Shown: positions 49,389 to 57,171 of the stretch, in pieces
Layout: each line of letters starts with the position of its first letter
How positions within the stretch are numbered: the first letter of the stretch is position 1
Assembly (NCBI GenBank): GCA_965212005.1
Contig: OZ243038.1
Coordinates: 2,108,001-2,172,000 of the forward strand
Direction of reading: 5' to 3'
Source of the DNA: G965212005 sp965212005
GTDB lineage: Bacteria; Pseudomonadota; Gammaproteobacteria; Porifericomitales; Porifericomitaceae
DNA: 64,000 nucleotides
Translations under genes and position numbers: made by a program
Notes under the pieces: model-generated
What the model saw: the letters and a program-made list of their open reading frames with translations, nothing else
What the model was told of the DNA's origin: nothing
Database searches by the model: none

Positions 49389-49705
49389 GCCCGCAGTGTA
49401 GCGGAAATCAACCATCCGAGTCTCTGCCCGCGTCCCGCCGGCGGAAAACGGCAGCGCTTCCTGCCTCGGCCCTGTTTCCGGATGGCGGTCCAGTCCGCCC
49501 AGCCCACCCTGTTGGCAAAAATCGGTTGTATCTGCGTCTCGCGGTGATAAAATTCTGCGTTCCCTGCATTTGCTGCAGTCGGTGCTGCAGGCAGAGGGTC
49601 CGGTGGACCGGTAAAGACCAGGCGTCTTCCGGCCACTTTCAGGGCGTGGCGGACCCACGTGACGAACCCAAAGGGAGCATTCATTCTGGTGGAGGCAACT
49701 ATCCT

Positions 49706-50464
49706 GTGAGCAAACTGAAAGGCCTGATTCTGGACATGGACGGCACGTTGGCGGATACCGAGGAGATCCATCGGCTCGCGTTTAACCGCTCTTTCCGCGA
49801 GCATGGTTTGGACTGGGAATGGGGCGCGGATCAGTATGCCGATCTGCTGAGCACTTCCGGCGGCCGCGAGCGCATTCAGGCTTATGCCCGCACGCAAAAA
49901 TCGAACCATCCTCTGTCGGAGGAGCAGTTACGGGAATTTGCCGCACGGGTTCATCAGCGTAAGTCTGTCTGCTACCAGCAGCAATTCGACGCTGAGCCGA
50001 TTCATTTGCGCTCCGGGGTGCGCCGCTTGCTGGAAGAAGCGCGCAATTGCGGTCTGCGCCTTGCCGTCGCCACCAATTCATCGCGTGCCAACTTCGAGCT
50101 GCTGATGCAGCGCTGCGACTGGCCGGAGATCATTGGCATCTGGGACGCAGTGATCAGCCGTGACGAGATCAGGGAAATGAAGCCTTCCCCTGCCGTATAC
50201 CTCAAGGCGCTTGAGAGCCTGGAGCTGCCGGCTTCGGTCTGTGTAGCCATTGAAGACACAAGCAACGGCAACGCAGCTGCCCGGGCGGCCGGATTGGCGG
50301 TGGTGATCACCACGCACTGTTTTACTAGTGGGCACCGCTTTCCGGGTGCCGCGTTGGTGGCGGACAGCCTGGGAGACCCGGGCTGTCCGTGTACGGTAAC
50401 GCACGGCGACCCCCGCGGACGCACCCAAGTGGACGTCGCCTGGTTGCAGGAACTGCTGGACTAA
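49706..50464 (+). CDS. HAD phosphatase of the CbbY/Gph type
   Basis: 252 residues from GTG 49706 with GGAGG ten bases upstream. HAD motifs: LDMDGTLADTEE (nucleophile Asp), VATNSS (Ser/Thr), Lys in EMKPSP, IEDTSNGNAAARAAG (acidic pair). CbbY-like enzymes dephosphorylate xylulose-1,5-bisphosphate or similar sugar phosphates. No RuBisCO genes nearby. Confidence 0.9.
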   Translation: MSKLKGLILDMDGTLADTEEIHRLAFNRSFREHGLDWEWGADQYADLLSTSGGRERIQAYARTQKSNHPLSEEQLREFAARVHQRKSVCYQQQFDAEPIHLRSGVRRLLEEARNCGLRLAVATNSSRANFELLMQRCDWPEIIGIWDAVISRDEIREMKPSPAVYLKALESLELPASVCVAIEDTSNGNAAARAAGLAVVITTHCFTSGHRFPGAALVADSLGDPGCPCTVTHGDPRGRTQVDVAWLQELLD

Positions 50465-50653
50465 ACTGCCGCGTTTAGCAGGCAACCGATCCCATCATGC
50501 CTGGCGGGCTCGCATCCAGTGCGTCAAGCGGCTGTGCGGGCCCCTGGAGCGCTAACGGACTCGCGCCGGCCCAGTTTTGGGAGAGACGACTGTTCTTCCT
50601 TATCTGTCTCGACGGATCACTGGTTCGGCTTCCTTTGTGCCCGGTCCCGGCGG

Positions 50654-51001
50654 TCAGGAGGAGTCCGGCGATCCGGAAGGTTTCTCCGGAACGGAGTTGG
50701 ACTGCGCCGGCGTTTTCTCCTGTGGTTCCGGGGGAGGGGCCGGGGCCGGGTTTTCGGTCGGCGTCGGCGGCACTTTATTCTCTGCGGACAAGGCCGGAAT
50801 TGGATTCCGATCCGCACCGAACAGATCTTTCTCCTGGTCCAGTTCGGCCCGTACCAGGCGCCGTATGCGCTGGAAGGAGCGTTGCCAGCGCCCGTACCAT
50901 CGGCCTGCTTGTATCGCGGTGCGCATCAGCCGCTCCGGCCCCATGATCAGCAGGCCGATCACGGCTAGCAGCACCAGTTCCCAGAATCCGATGTTGCTCA
51001 T
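50654..51001 (-). CDS. tatB: TatB-like twin-arginine translocase subunit, orphan
   Basis: 115 residues from ATG 51001. MSNIGFWELVLLAVIGLLIMGPERL (helix, Gly-Pro hinge, Glu) then amphipathic RTAIQAGRWYGRWQRSF, and a Pro-rich tail. This is the TatB pattern (GFWEL, long amphipathic helix). tatA and tatC are not found on either side; upstream is a dead flavin reductase. Function depends on other Tat genes elsewhere. Confidence 0.85.
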   Translation of the reverse strand: MSNIGFWELVLLAVIGLLIMGPERLMRTAIQAGRWYGRWQRSFQRIRRLVRAELDQEKDLFGADRNPIPALSAENKVPPTPTENPAPAPPPEPQEKTPAQSNSVPEKPSGSPDSS

Positions 51002-51597
51002 TTTCGGCTCTCCGCCGCCTCTGGTCCCGGGACGGCAGGACCCGGCCGGACTGGGCAATGCCGACCCTGGTAGCAGGGTAGCGATGGTTGCGCCGGATCG
51101 TGCTGGTGGGGCTCTGCCGCGCCAACCCGGATGCAGTGATCCTCTCCTTCACAGGCAGGCTGCACCGGGTTATCGAAAACCGTTGGTGGGCTGAAGGGAA
51201 GCGGGCAGCCATTGGCGGAACGCTGGGATTGCGTGTTCTTCCACTGATCCGCCGGCCCGTTGCCGACAAAATTCCGGGAGGCGGAAAATGCATTCAGACA
51301 GTAGGCTTTGGGGGCGATGCCCAATAGCGTCAAGGGCGGTTGCAGGGACCTCGGGTGGAAAGAGCAGGCAGTGATCCCCGGCGGCGCCTGGCGCGTACCG
51401 ATCGCGGTGACGATGGTGGCTCCGGTGGCGAAGCAGCCCAATGCCGGGCGCAACTCACCAGGATAGAAAATTTGTCCGTCAGGACGGGCGCAGTGGTCGA
51501 TCATCCGCTGGATCATAACTTGACTGTGTACGCGTGCGGGAAGATCGCCCCGATTGGGCGACTGTCGGAGGATGTTTGCGCCTGCCCGTCGGGCCAC
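51001..51597 (-). pseudogene. flavin-reductase-like domain protein, decayed
   Basis: An open but corrupted frame. LRPALGCFATGATIVTAIG, GITACSF, SLQPPLTLLGIAPKA and FSASRNFVGN are the N-terminal flavin reductase signature. The middle is shortened (QRSANGCPL), and from VFDNPVQPACEGEDHCIRV to CYQGRH the domain is garbled and out of register. Family enzymes reduce FMN with NAD(P)H for monooxygenases. Non-functional by sequence. Its 3' end abuts the tatB start. Confidence 0.7.
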
Positions 51598-51883
51598 TGC
51601 GGTGCGCGACCGCCGACCGCGACCGGATCTCCCTGGGCCAGCGGGAAACTCGAGCTTGATCGTTCAGTGGCGGCATGGAACCTGCAGCCCTGCCCAGGGC
51701 CGCTGCTTGCCTGCGGTCCTTTTCAGGGACCTTGCTGAGCGCGGTCGCGAGCCGGCGGACGAGCGTTCTCGCTTCCTGTCACCAGGCCCATCCGTGCCTG
51801 ACGGTTCCGCGCTTTCGGCGCAGCAGCATCCGCAGCCGGCGGATAGCGCGCTGCGGCGCACCGGTCATTCCCTGCCTCCAGCC
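51598..51883. other. spacer between degQ and the flavin reductase remnant
   Basis: No gene or terminator recognised. Confidence 0.35.
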
Positions 51884-53248
51884 TTATTTGAGGAGCAGGA
51901 AAAAGGCCGATTCATCACGCAAAATATGCAGCAGCAGAACCTGCTGCTGATCCACGGACGCGAAGAATTGCTGCATCCTGCGCACGGGTCTGCGATTCAC
52001 GGCAAGGATGATATCCCCGGCGCGCAACCCGCTGCGCCAGGCGGGACTCCCTCGCTGCACGGAGACCACCTGTATCCGTTCCTCGCCGGCTGCATCGGTC
52101 TCGGCCACGTTCACGCCGGCCAGCAGTTGATTGCGGATTCCTTTCCTGCCTGAAGCACTTTTTTGACTTTCCATAGACTTCAATTTGGCCGTGACCTGGT
52201 GTTTTTCTCCATCGCGCAAAACCTCAAAGGTCGCGGTCTCTCCCGGTTCCAGTGAGCCCCCGATCAGGTTATGCACGTCTTGCGTGTCCTCTACCTTGTT
52301 GCCATTGACCGACAGGATAATGTCCCCCGCCTGCATGCCGGCTTCCTCGGCCGCGGTTCCTTCCAGTACCCGGTTCACGATGGCGCCTTGGTCCTGTTTT
52401 AGTCCGAAGGCTTCTGCCAGGTCCGGGTTCAGATCCTGCAGTTGCACGCCGAGGAAGCCGCGGCGCACTTCCCCATATTCCAGGATCTGCCTCATGATCC
52501 ACAGGGTTTGATTGACTGGGATCGCAAAACCGATACCAATGCTGCCGCCGCGGGACTCACTGGAGAAGATCGCCGTGTTGATTCCCACCAGTTCGCCTCG
52601 AAGATTAACCAGCGCGCCTCCTGAATTGCCCAGGTTGATGCTGGCGTCGGTTTGTATCAGATTTTCATAATGGAGGATGTTCAAGCCGCTACGGTGCAGT
52701 GCGCTGACGATGCCGTAGGTGACGGTGTGTCCGAGGCCTAAAGGATTTCCGATCGCGGCCACGAAATCTCCCTGGCGCAGCAGGTTCGAGTCCGCGGTTT
52801 GGATCGCAATCAGGTTCTCCGCCGGGATACGCACAACCGCCACGTCGGCATCTGGGTCGGCACCCAGCACTTCTCCCTCCAGCGTACGCCCGTCGAACAG
52901 CGTAGCCGTGATCTGATCGGCGCGCTCAATGACGTGGTTATTGGTCAGTACCAGTCCTCTTTCTGCATCGACAATGACTCCGGATCCCAGGCTTTGGAAT
53001 TTCCGATCAATCGGGGCCTGCGGGACATTGAAAAACCATTGCAAGAACGGGTCGGGAGGAACATTCAGCCGGCCTGGTACGGTTCCCTCGGTAGAGATGT
53101 TGACTATGCTCGGGTTCACTCGCTCCAGCATCGGAGCGAGGCTGAGGATTGGCCTTCCCTGCTCGTCAGTGGGCGGCGGGGCGGACGCTACCCAAGCCGG
53201 GGTTGCCAGCAACATGCAAAAACAGGCGCAGTAGACAATTCGACTCAT
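51884..53248 (-). CDS. degQ: DegQ-type periplasmic serine protease
   Basis: 454 residues from ATG 53248, chosen because AGGAG lies eight bases upstream. Signal peptide MSRIVYCACFCMLLATPAWVASA; trypsin-like domain with His in TNNHVIE, Asp in DPDADVAVV and Ser in GNSGGALVNL; two PDZ domains (FLGVQLQDL and VVSVQRGSPAWRSGLRAGD). Degrades or refolds damaged envelope proteins. Single gene between hsp20 and the flavin reductase remnant, with a perfect TATAAT about 100 bases upstream. Confidence 0.96.
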   Translation of the reverse strand: MSRIVYCACFCMLLATPAWVASAPPPTDEQGRPILSLAPMLERVNPSIVNISTEGTVPGRLNVPPDPFLQWFFNVPQAPIDRKFQSLGSGVIVDAERGLVLTNNHVIERADQITATLFDGRTLEGEVLGADPDADVAVVRIPAENLIAIQTADSNLLRQGDFVAAIGNPLGLGHTVTYGIVSALHRSGLNILHYENLIQTDASINLGNSGGALVNLRGELVGINTAIFSSESRGGSIGIGFAIPVNQTLWIMRQILEYGEVRRGFLGVQLQDLNPDLAEAFGLKQDQGAIVNRVLEGTAAEEAGMQAGDIILSVNGNKVEDTQDVHNLIGGSLEPGETATFEVLRDGEKHQVTAKLKSMESQKSASGRKGIRNQLLAGVNVAETDAAGEERIQVVSVQRGSPAWRSGLRAGDIILAVNRRPVRRMQQFFASVDQQQVLLLHILRDESAFFLLLK

Positions 53249-53408
53249 GGAATTTCTCCTCTTCAAAAGTTTTCAATTTACTTTTTTCAGCGGCGCGGCG
53301 AAAGGTGGATGGCGCCAGACGCATTCCCGGCACTGTTTCCGAGCCAGCGGAAAATTGAAATTATAAATTAAGAATGACGCAGAAAGTGGATGAGGTCAAT
53401 GTGTTCGA

Positions 53409-53509
53409 AAGCTCCCGTTTCGCGTCACTCCATGAAAAGCAGGCGTGCGCCCCAAGGTGTCCCTTGGGGCGCACGCCGGTCGCTTTTCATCCGGACGGAC
53501 CGGGAGCTT
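53409..53509 (-). terminator. large nested hairpin after hsp20
   Basis: Three stacked palindromes begin at the hsp20 stop. Outer AAGCTCCCG/CGGGAGCTT (53409-53417, 53501-53509); middle GAAAAGC/GCTTTTC (53434-53440, 53482-53488); inner 16 perfect pairs GGCGTGCGCCCCAAGG/CCTTGGGGCGCACGCC with a TGTC loop (53442-53477). It probably terminates or stabilises the hsp20 mRNA, with TTTTC after the inner stem on the minus strand. Confidence 0.8.
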
Positions 53510-53952
53510 CAGCTTTGTACCTCAATACGGCGCGGCTGAACCTTCTCCTGCTTGGGCAGCGAGATCTCCAGCACACCGTGGTTGCTGCTCGCCTTGATCT
53601 GGTCCGGGTTGGCCGAATCCGGCAGACTGAATCTGCGGTAGAAACTGCCCTGGCTGCGCTCCGTGCGGACGTGCCCTGCGGATTTTTCCTCCTTTTGTTC
53701 CGTGCGCACTCCCTTCAGAGTCAGCATGTTCCCCTCCATGGTGATTTGGATATCGCTGGGTTTCACGCCCGGCACGTCTGCCTGGATGATAAAACGTTCC
53801 GGCTCTTCGCGGACGTCCACGGCTGGACTCCAGTGGCTCGGCACGTTCGTGCCGTCGCCAACCTCGCACGCGTCCCGTTCCGGCCAGAGCCGATCGAGCT
53901 CACGCTGAAAATTGCGCAGCACGGCAAGTGGTTCGTAGCTTGTAAATATCAT
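53509..53952 (-). CDS. Hsp20 small heat shock protein
   Basis: 147 residues. Alpha-crystallin domain from about 40 to 130: PAVDVREEPERFIIQADVPGVKPSDIQITMEGNML split by GERSQGSFYRRFSLPD, ending with the NHGVLEISLPK block and a PRRIEVQS tail. ATP-independent holdase that binds unfolding proteins. Ribosome site AAGGAGG and a near-perfect sigma-32 promoter upstream. Confidence 0.95.
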   Translation of the reverse strand: MIFTSYEPLAVLRNFQRELDRLWPERDACEVGDGTNVPSHWSPAVDVREEPERFIIQADVPGVKPSDIQITMEGNMLTLKGVRTEQKEEKSAGHVRTERSQGSFYRRFSLPDSANPDQIKASSNHGVLEISLPKQEKVQPRRIEVQS

Positions 53953-53993
53953 GACGTTTCACCTCCTTCTGATGTAGGGTTCTGCTTATACAG

Positions 53994-54019
53994 ATGGGGC
54001 CTGGTCCACTTTTTTCAAG
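53994..54019 (-). promoter_or_regulatory. sigma-32 heat-shock promoter of hsp20
   Basis: On the minus strand CTTGAAA, 13 bases, CCCCAT, then CTGT: a full match to the sigma-32 consensus with normal spacing, about 42 bases before the ATG at 53952. Confidence 0.88.
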
Positions 54020-54181
54020 AGAGCGGACGGTTACCCCGCGTGACGGTGTGACGACACGGAAGACGGCTGCCGTCCCTGCCGCCGGACGGCGCAACGGGAA
54101 GCAGGACGCCCATGCCCGCAGACTCTTTCGTTGAGCGGGGCTGGCGTGCGGGTAGCGGAGTGTTCCGTCTGCTCCCGGTGC

Positions 54182-54880
54182 TCAGAACCGGCAGGCGACA
54201 GTGGTCATCACCTTTGAGCAAAGGCGCATGGCTTGCCGCGCCACGAGGGGCAGTTCCCGGGCGCCTGCCTGCTGCGCGTGCTGGCCATGGCGCAGTTCAT
54301 CGGCCTGCATCTGTTTCAGCACCACGCGGCTGCGTTCGTCTTGCTCCGACAACTGCTGTATATGATTTTCCAGGTGCCGTGCCACCTGCCGTTCGGTTTC
54401 CGCCAGAAATCCCAGGCTGAGGCGGTCACCAGCCAGTCCGGCGGCAAAGCCGATGGCATAAGAACCCAGGTACCACAGTGGTCCCAGCCGGCTCGGATCA
54501 GTGCCTAGTTCCCGCAGTCGGCGTCTGCACCAGAGCAGGTGGTCCTCTTCTTCGCGGGCGGCCTGGAGCAGTTGCCCGCGCTGGCGTTCCGTGCGCGCGG
54601 CGGCGGCCTGCCCCCGATACAGCGCCTGGGCGCAGACTTCGCCGGCGTGATTGACGCGCATCAACCGCTGGGACCGGCGCCGCTGTTCGCGGGACAGCCG
54701 CCCAGTCGTCATTTCCTCTGCCGGATAGGTTCGTCCGCTGCCTGCGGCGTCCACGCCGTACAGGCACCGAAGTCCCTGCTCCAGCGTTGCAATGAGCGTA
54801 TCCGCCGCTGCCCCGGCCCGCGGCGGACCCCGCGGCGGACCCGGCGGATCCTTTGGATGGAAGGCTTTTTGATCGGACAA
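54182..54880 (-). CDS. coq7: Coq7 family ubiquinone hydroxylase
   Basis: 232 residues. Di-iron carboxylate protein: first ligands in RVNHAGEVCAQALY, EEEDH, ETERQVARHLENH, and DELRHGQHA. Performs the last ring hydroxylation in ubiquinone synthesis (alternative to UbiF). The first ~60 residues are a Pro/Arg-rich extension. Divergent from the rplM fragment. Confidence 0.93.
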   Translation of the reverse strand: MSDQKAFHPKDPPGPPRGPPRAGAAADTLIATLEQGLRCLYGVDAAGSGRTYPAEEMTTGRLSREQRRRSQRLMRVNHAGEVCAQALYRGQAAAARTERQRGQLLQAAREEEDHLLWCRRRLRELGTDPSRLGPLWYLGSYAIGFAAGLAGDRLSLGFLAETERQVARHLENHIQQLSEQDERSRVVLKQMQADELRHGQHAQQAGARELPLVARQAMRLCSKVMTTVACRF

Positions 54881-54920
54881 TGCGTTTCTCCCTCTTCTTC
54901 ATAAACACAGGCTGCTCTGG

Positions 54921-55115
54921 TTGCCCTTTCCCAACCGCACCGGATCCCCGTGCCCTGAGGCAAATCTGCGGTGCTGCCTGTGCCGCTGGGCCGAGGCTGA
55001 TATTGGGCCGATACGGTCGGGAAAGCTCTGGCCGGCGCTGCGCCGGCGAAGCCAGCACAAGCTCCAGTATACTCGGCACATTGATACCGGCCACTATGTT
55101 TGTCATCGGCGATTG
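54921..55115 (+). pseudogene. rplM: 5' fragment of a second rplM (L13) gene with leader
   Basis: Closely related to 61207-61410, the 5' part of the intact rplM, including the leader string AACCGCACCGGAT. LQYTRHIDTGHYV reads against PQYTRHIDTGDYV. A deletion of about 15 bases removes the LSSQI region, and shifts break the frame; nothing of the 3' half remains. No start codon survives. A decayed partial duplicate, next to coq7. Confidence 0.82.
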
Positions 55116-55379
55116 GTAGTCGCAGGGGCGCGGAGCGCGTGAGGTTTCGCCGGTCCAGGGTATATTAGGCATAATGTCAATGAGGCATGGATGAATGTGC
55201 GAATTCCTAACCTGGTATAGAGCGTCCTGGATGCCGTCTATAGAACAGTCCAGGTCAATAGCCCGTGCCCATCGTGCGACCCTGCGGGCGCTGCCTCGTC
55301 CCTGTCGTTACGGAAGCTGCGGCGGCCAGGGCAGCTGCGCCTGGCATGTCCTGGCAGGCCGTGCGCCCGGGCGCGATCT

Positions 55380-55769
55380 ATGAACGAAGTCCCGCTCCCG
55401 CGCCGCAAGCCGATGCCGGCCCGGCGGGGGAAATCCCTCTTTCTGGCTTATGCGCTGTGGGGTCTGGGCGGCTTCACCGCCCTGTGCGGGTTGCACCGCC
55501 TGTACCTGGGAAAATGGAAATCGGGACTGGGCATGCTCCTGTTGTGTCCCGGGGGCGTGCTGGTGGCCGCAGCGGTCTTTATCACGAATGTTTCTTCTTC
55601 CTTCACGGCTGACACGGACCTGTTGGGGGTAGTGTCGGATGCCTTACAGCACGCATCCGTCCGCTTATACATACTGGTCGGGCTGTTGGCCACCTTGGCG
55701 GGTATCATCTGGTTTCTGCTTGATGTAGCGCTGATCAAAGGCATGTATGCCAGCGCCGGGCAGGATTGA
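55380..55769 (+). CDS. TM2-domain membrane protein
   Basis: 129 residues. LAYALWGLGGFTALCGLHRLYLGKWKSGLGMLLL is a TM2 domain (the G.HRFYLG signature), followed by further helices near 60-75 and 95-120. Function unknown. No clear ribosome site before the ATG. Confidence 0.8.
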   Translation: MNEVPLPRRKPMPARRGKSLFLAYALWGLGGFTALCGLHRLYLGKWKSGLGMLLLCPGGVLVAAAVFITNVSSSFTADTDLLGVVSDALQHASVRLYILVGLLATLAGIIWFLLDVALIKGMYASAGQD

Positions 55770-56351
55770 ACCCGGTCTTGGACCATGCCTGGCGGAGCCT
55801 GTGTCAGCTTTTGAAGGCTCCTAGCCAGGATCTGCCAGGGATGAAAATTGCAACCTGCTCGCACTGGAATGGCCTCGAGATCTTGCTCGCTCATACGTTT
55901 AACGGAAGACATCAGCAATATCGTATTGGTCGGCCAATGGCGGTGGCGGTACCACCATGCGCCCCGGTATCGTTGGTTGCCCGGTCGCGCTCAGCGAGGT
56001 GCCTGGAGCGGTCAGGGAGGTTCTCACGCCGATGCGCGAGGTCGAGGCAGTCATCGCCGCAGGCCTGGAGGCCGGGCACCGGGTCGCCTCCCGTCCAGGG
56101 TCAGGATGCCTTCCAATGGGAGTTTGAGGCAGGATGGATGGTAACGGGGGAAGGGTCATTTTGTTGTAAAGAGTATCAGCACAAAGGTAACGGCTTGTGC
56201 TGCGGTTCCTGTGGGATGCAATCGCGGATCCTTACTATGGTATGATCGTTTTTCATGCAGTTTCAGCCGTCATTATCTTTGCCTGTTATGATCGCGATTG
56301 GATTCAACCGCCTGTCACCCATCTGGGGCGCAGTGCTTTTCCTGATGTATC
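55770..56351 (+). promoter_or_regulatory. spacer with promoter of lpxH and an unrecognised coding-like stretch
   Basis: TG-G-TATGAT at 56238-56246 is an extended -10 that could drive lpxH; a second TG-T-TATGAT occurs at 56283-56291. A plus-strand stretch ending at TGA 56128 reads well as protein for about 60 residues (from about 55957, MRPGIVGCPVALSEVPGAVR...), with no family I recognise; it may be the tail of a lost gene. Confidence 0.4.
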
Positions 56352-57158
56352 TTGGTGTCTTTTATCTTGACCAACACGGATCGAGTTGACCGGCGTCTTT
56401 TGACGGAGACCTTGTTTGTTGCTGACCTGCACCTGGACGGCTCCCGGCCGGAAAAGCTGACCCTGTTTCAAGAGTTGCTCGCCGCCGCCGTAGGGCGGGT
56501 GCGGGCATTCTATATACTGGGAGATCTGTTTGAGTCCTGGGTAGGGGATGATGATTTGCGTCCTCCGCACCCGCAGATATTGACGGCATTGTCCGGTGCC
56601 GCCAGCAAGGGATTGCCGATCTATTTCATGCGCGGAAATCGGGATTTTTTAGTCGGGGATGGTTTCCAATCCGTGACCGGGTGCGTGTTGATCCCGGATC
56701 CTTCACTGATTGAACTCAACCGTGTCTGCATGCTGCTCACGCATGGGGACTCTCTTTGCACCGGTGACGTGCGTTATCATAGATACCGTCGCCTGATTAA
56801 CCGTGCGTGGCTGCGTGCGGTTTTCCTGGCTTTGCCGCTGCGCTGGCGCCAGCGGATCGCCGGAACCTGGCGGAGACGGCGGTCCCGACCGTCGCCCGTT
56901 CGGGTGGACGTGGAGCAAAAAACAGTCGAGCGAGTTATGCAGGATTACCGGGTGCAATTGCTGATACACGGCCACACACATCGCCTGGATCGGCATGAGT
57001 TTGATTTGGCAGGCAAGCCCGCATGCCGTTACGTGCTGGGAGCCTGGTACCAGGCGGACAGTATACTGCTGCACCGTCCGGACGGCTTTCAGTCCATGAG
57101 CGCACAGGAATACGTGAGCTGCGCCGACCTGCCTCGGTCGGCGGACGTGGCCTGCTGA
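56352..57158 (+). CDS. lpxH: UDP-2,3-diacylglucosamine pyrophosphatase LpxH
   Basis: Up to 268 residues. Calcineurin-like motifs: VADLHLD, ILGDLFESWVGDD, MRGNRDFLVG, LTHGDSL, and HGHTHRLDRH near the end. Makes lipid X in lipid A synthesis on the inner membrane. Only non-ATG starts exist (TTG 56352, GTG 56355, TTG 56367 or 56397); the family would begin near TLFVADLHL, so the true start may be later. Confidence 0.92.
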   Translation: MVSFILTNTDRVDRRLLTETLFVADLHLDGSRPEKLTLFQELLAAAVGRVRAFYILGDLFESWVGDDDLRPPHPQILTALSGAASKGLPIYFMRGNRDFLVGDGFQSVTGCVLIPDPSLIELNRVCMLLTHGDSLCTGDVRYHRYRRLINRAWLRAVFLALPLRWRQRIAGTWRRRRSRPSPVRVDVEQKTVERVMQDYRVQLLIHGHTHRLDRHEFDLAGKPACRYVLGAWYQADSILLHRPDGFQSMSAQEYVSCADLPRSADVAC

Positions 57159-57171
57159 TTAGAAGATCGGC

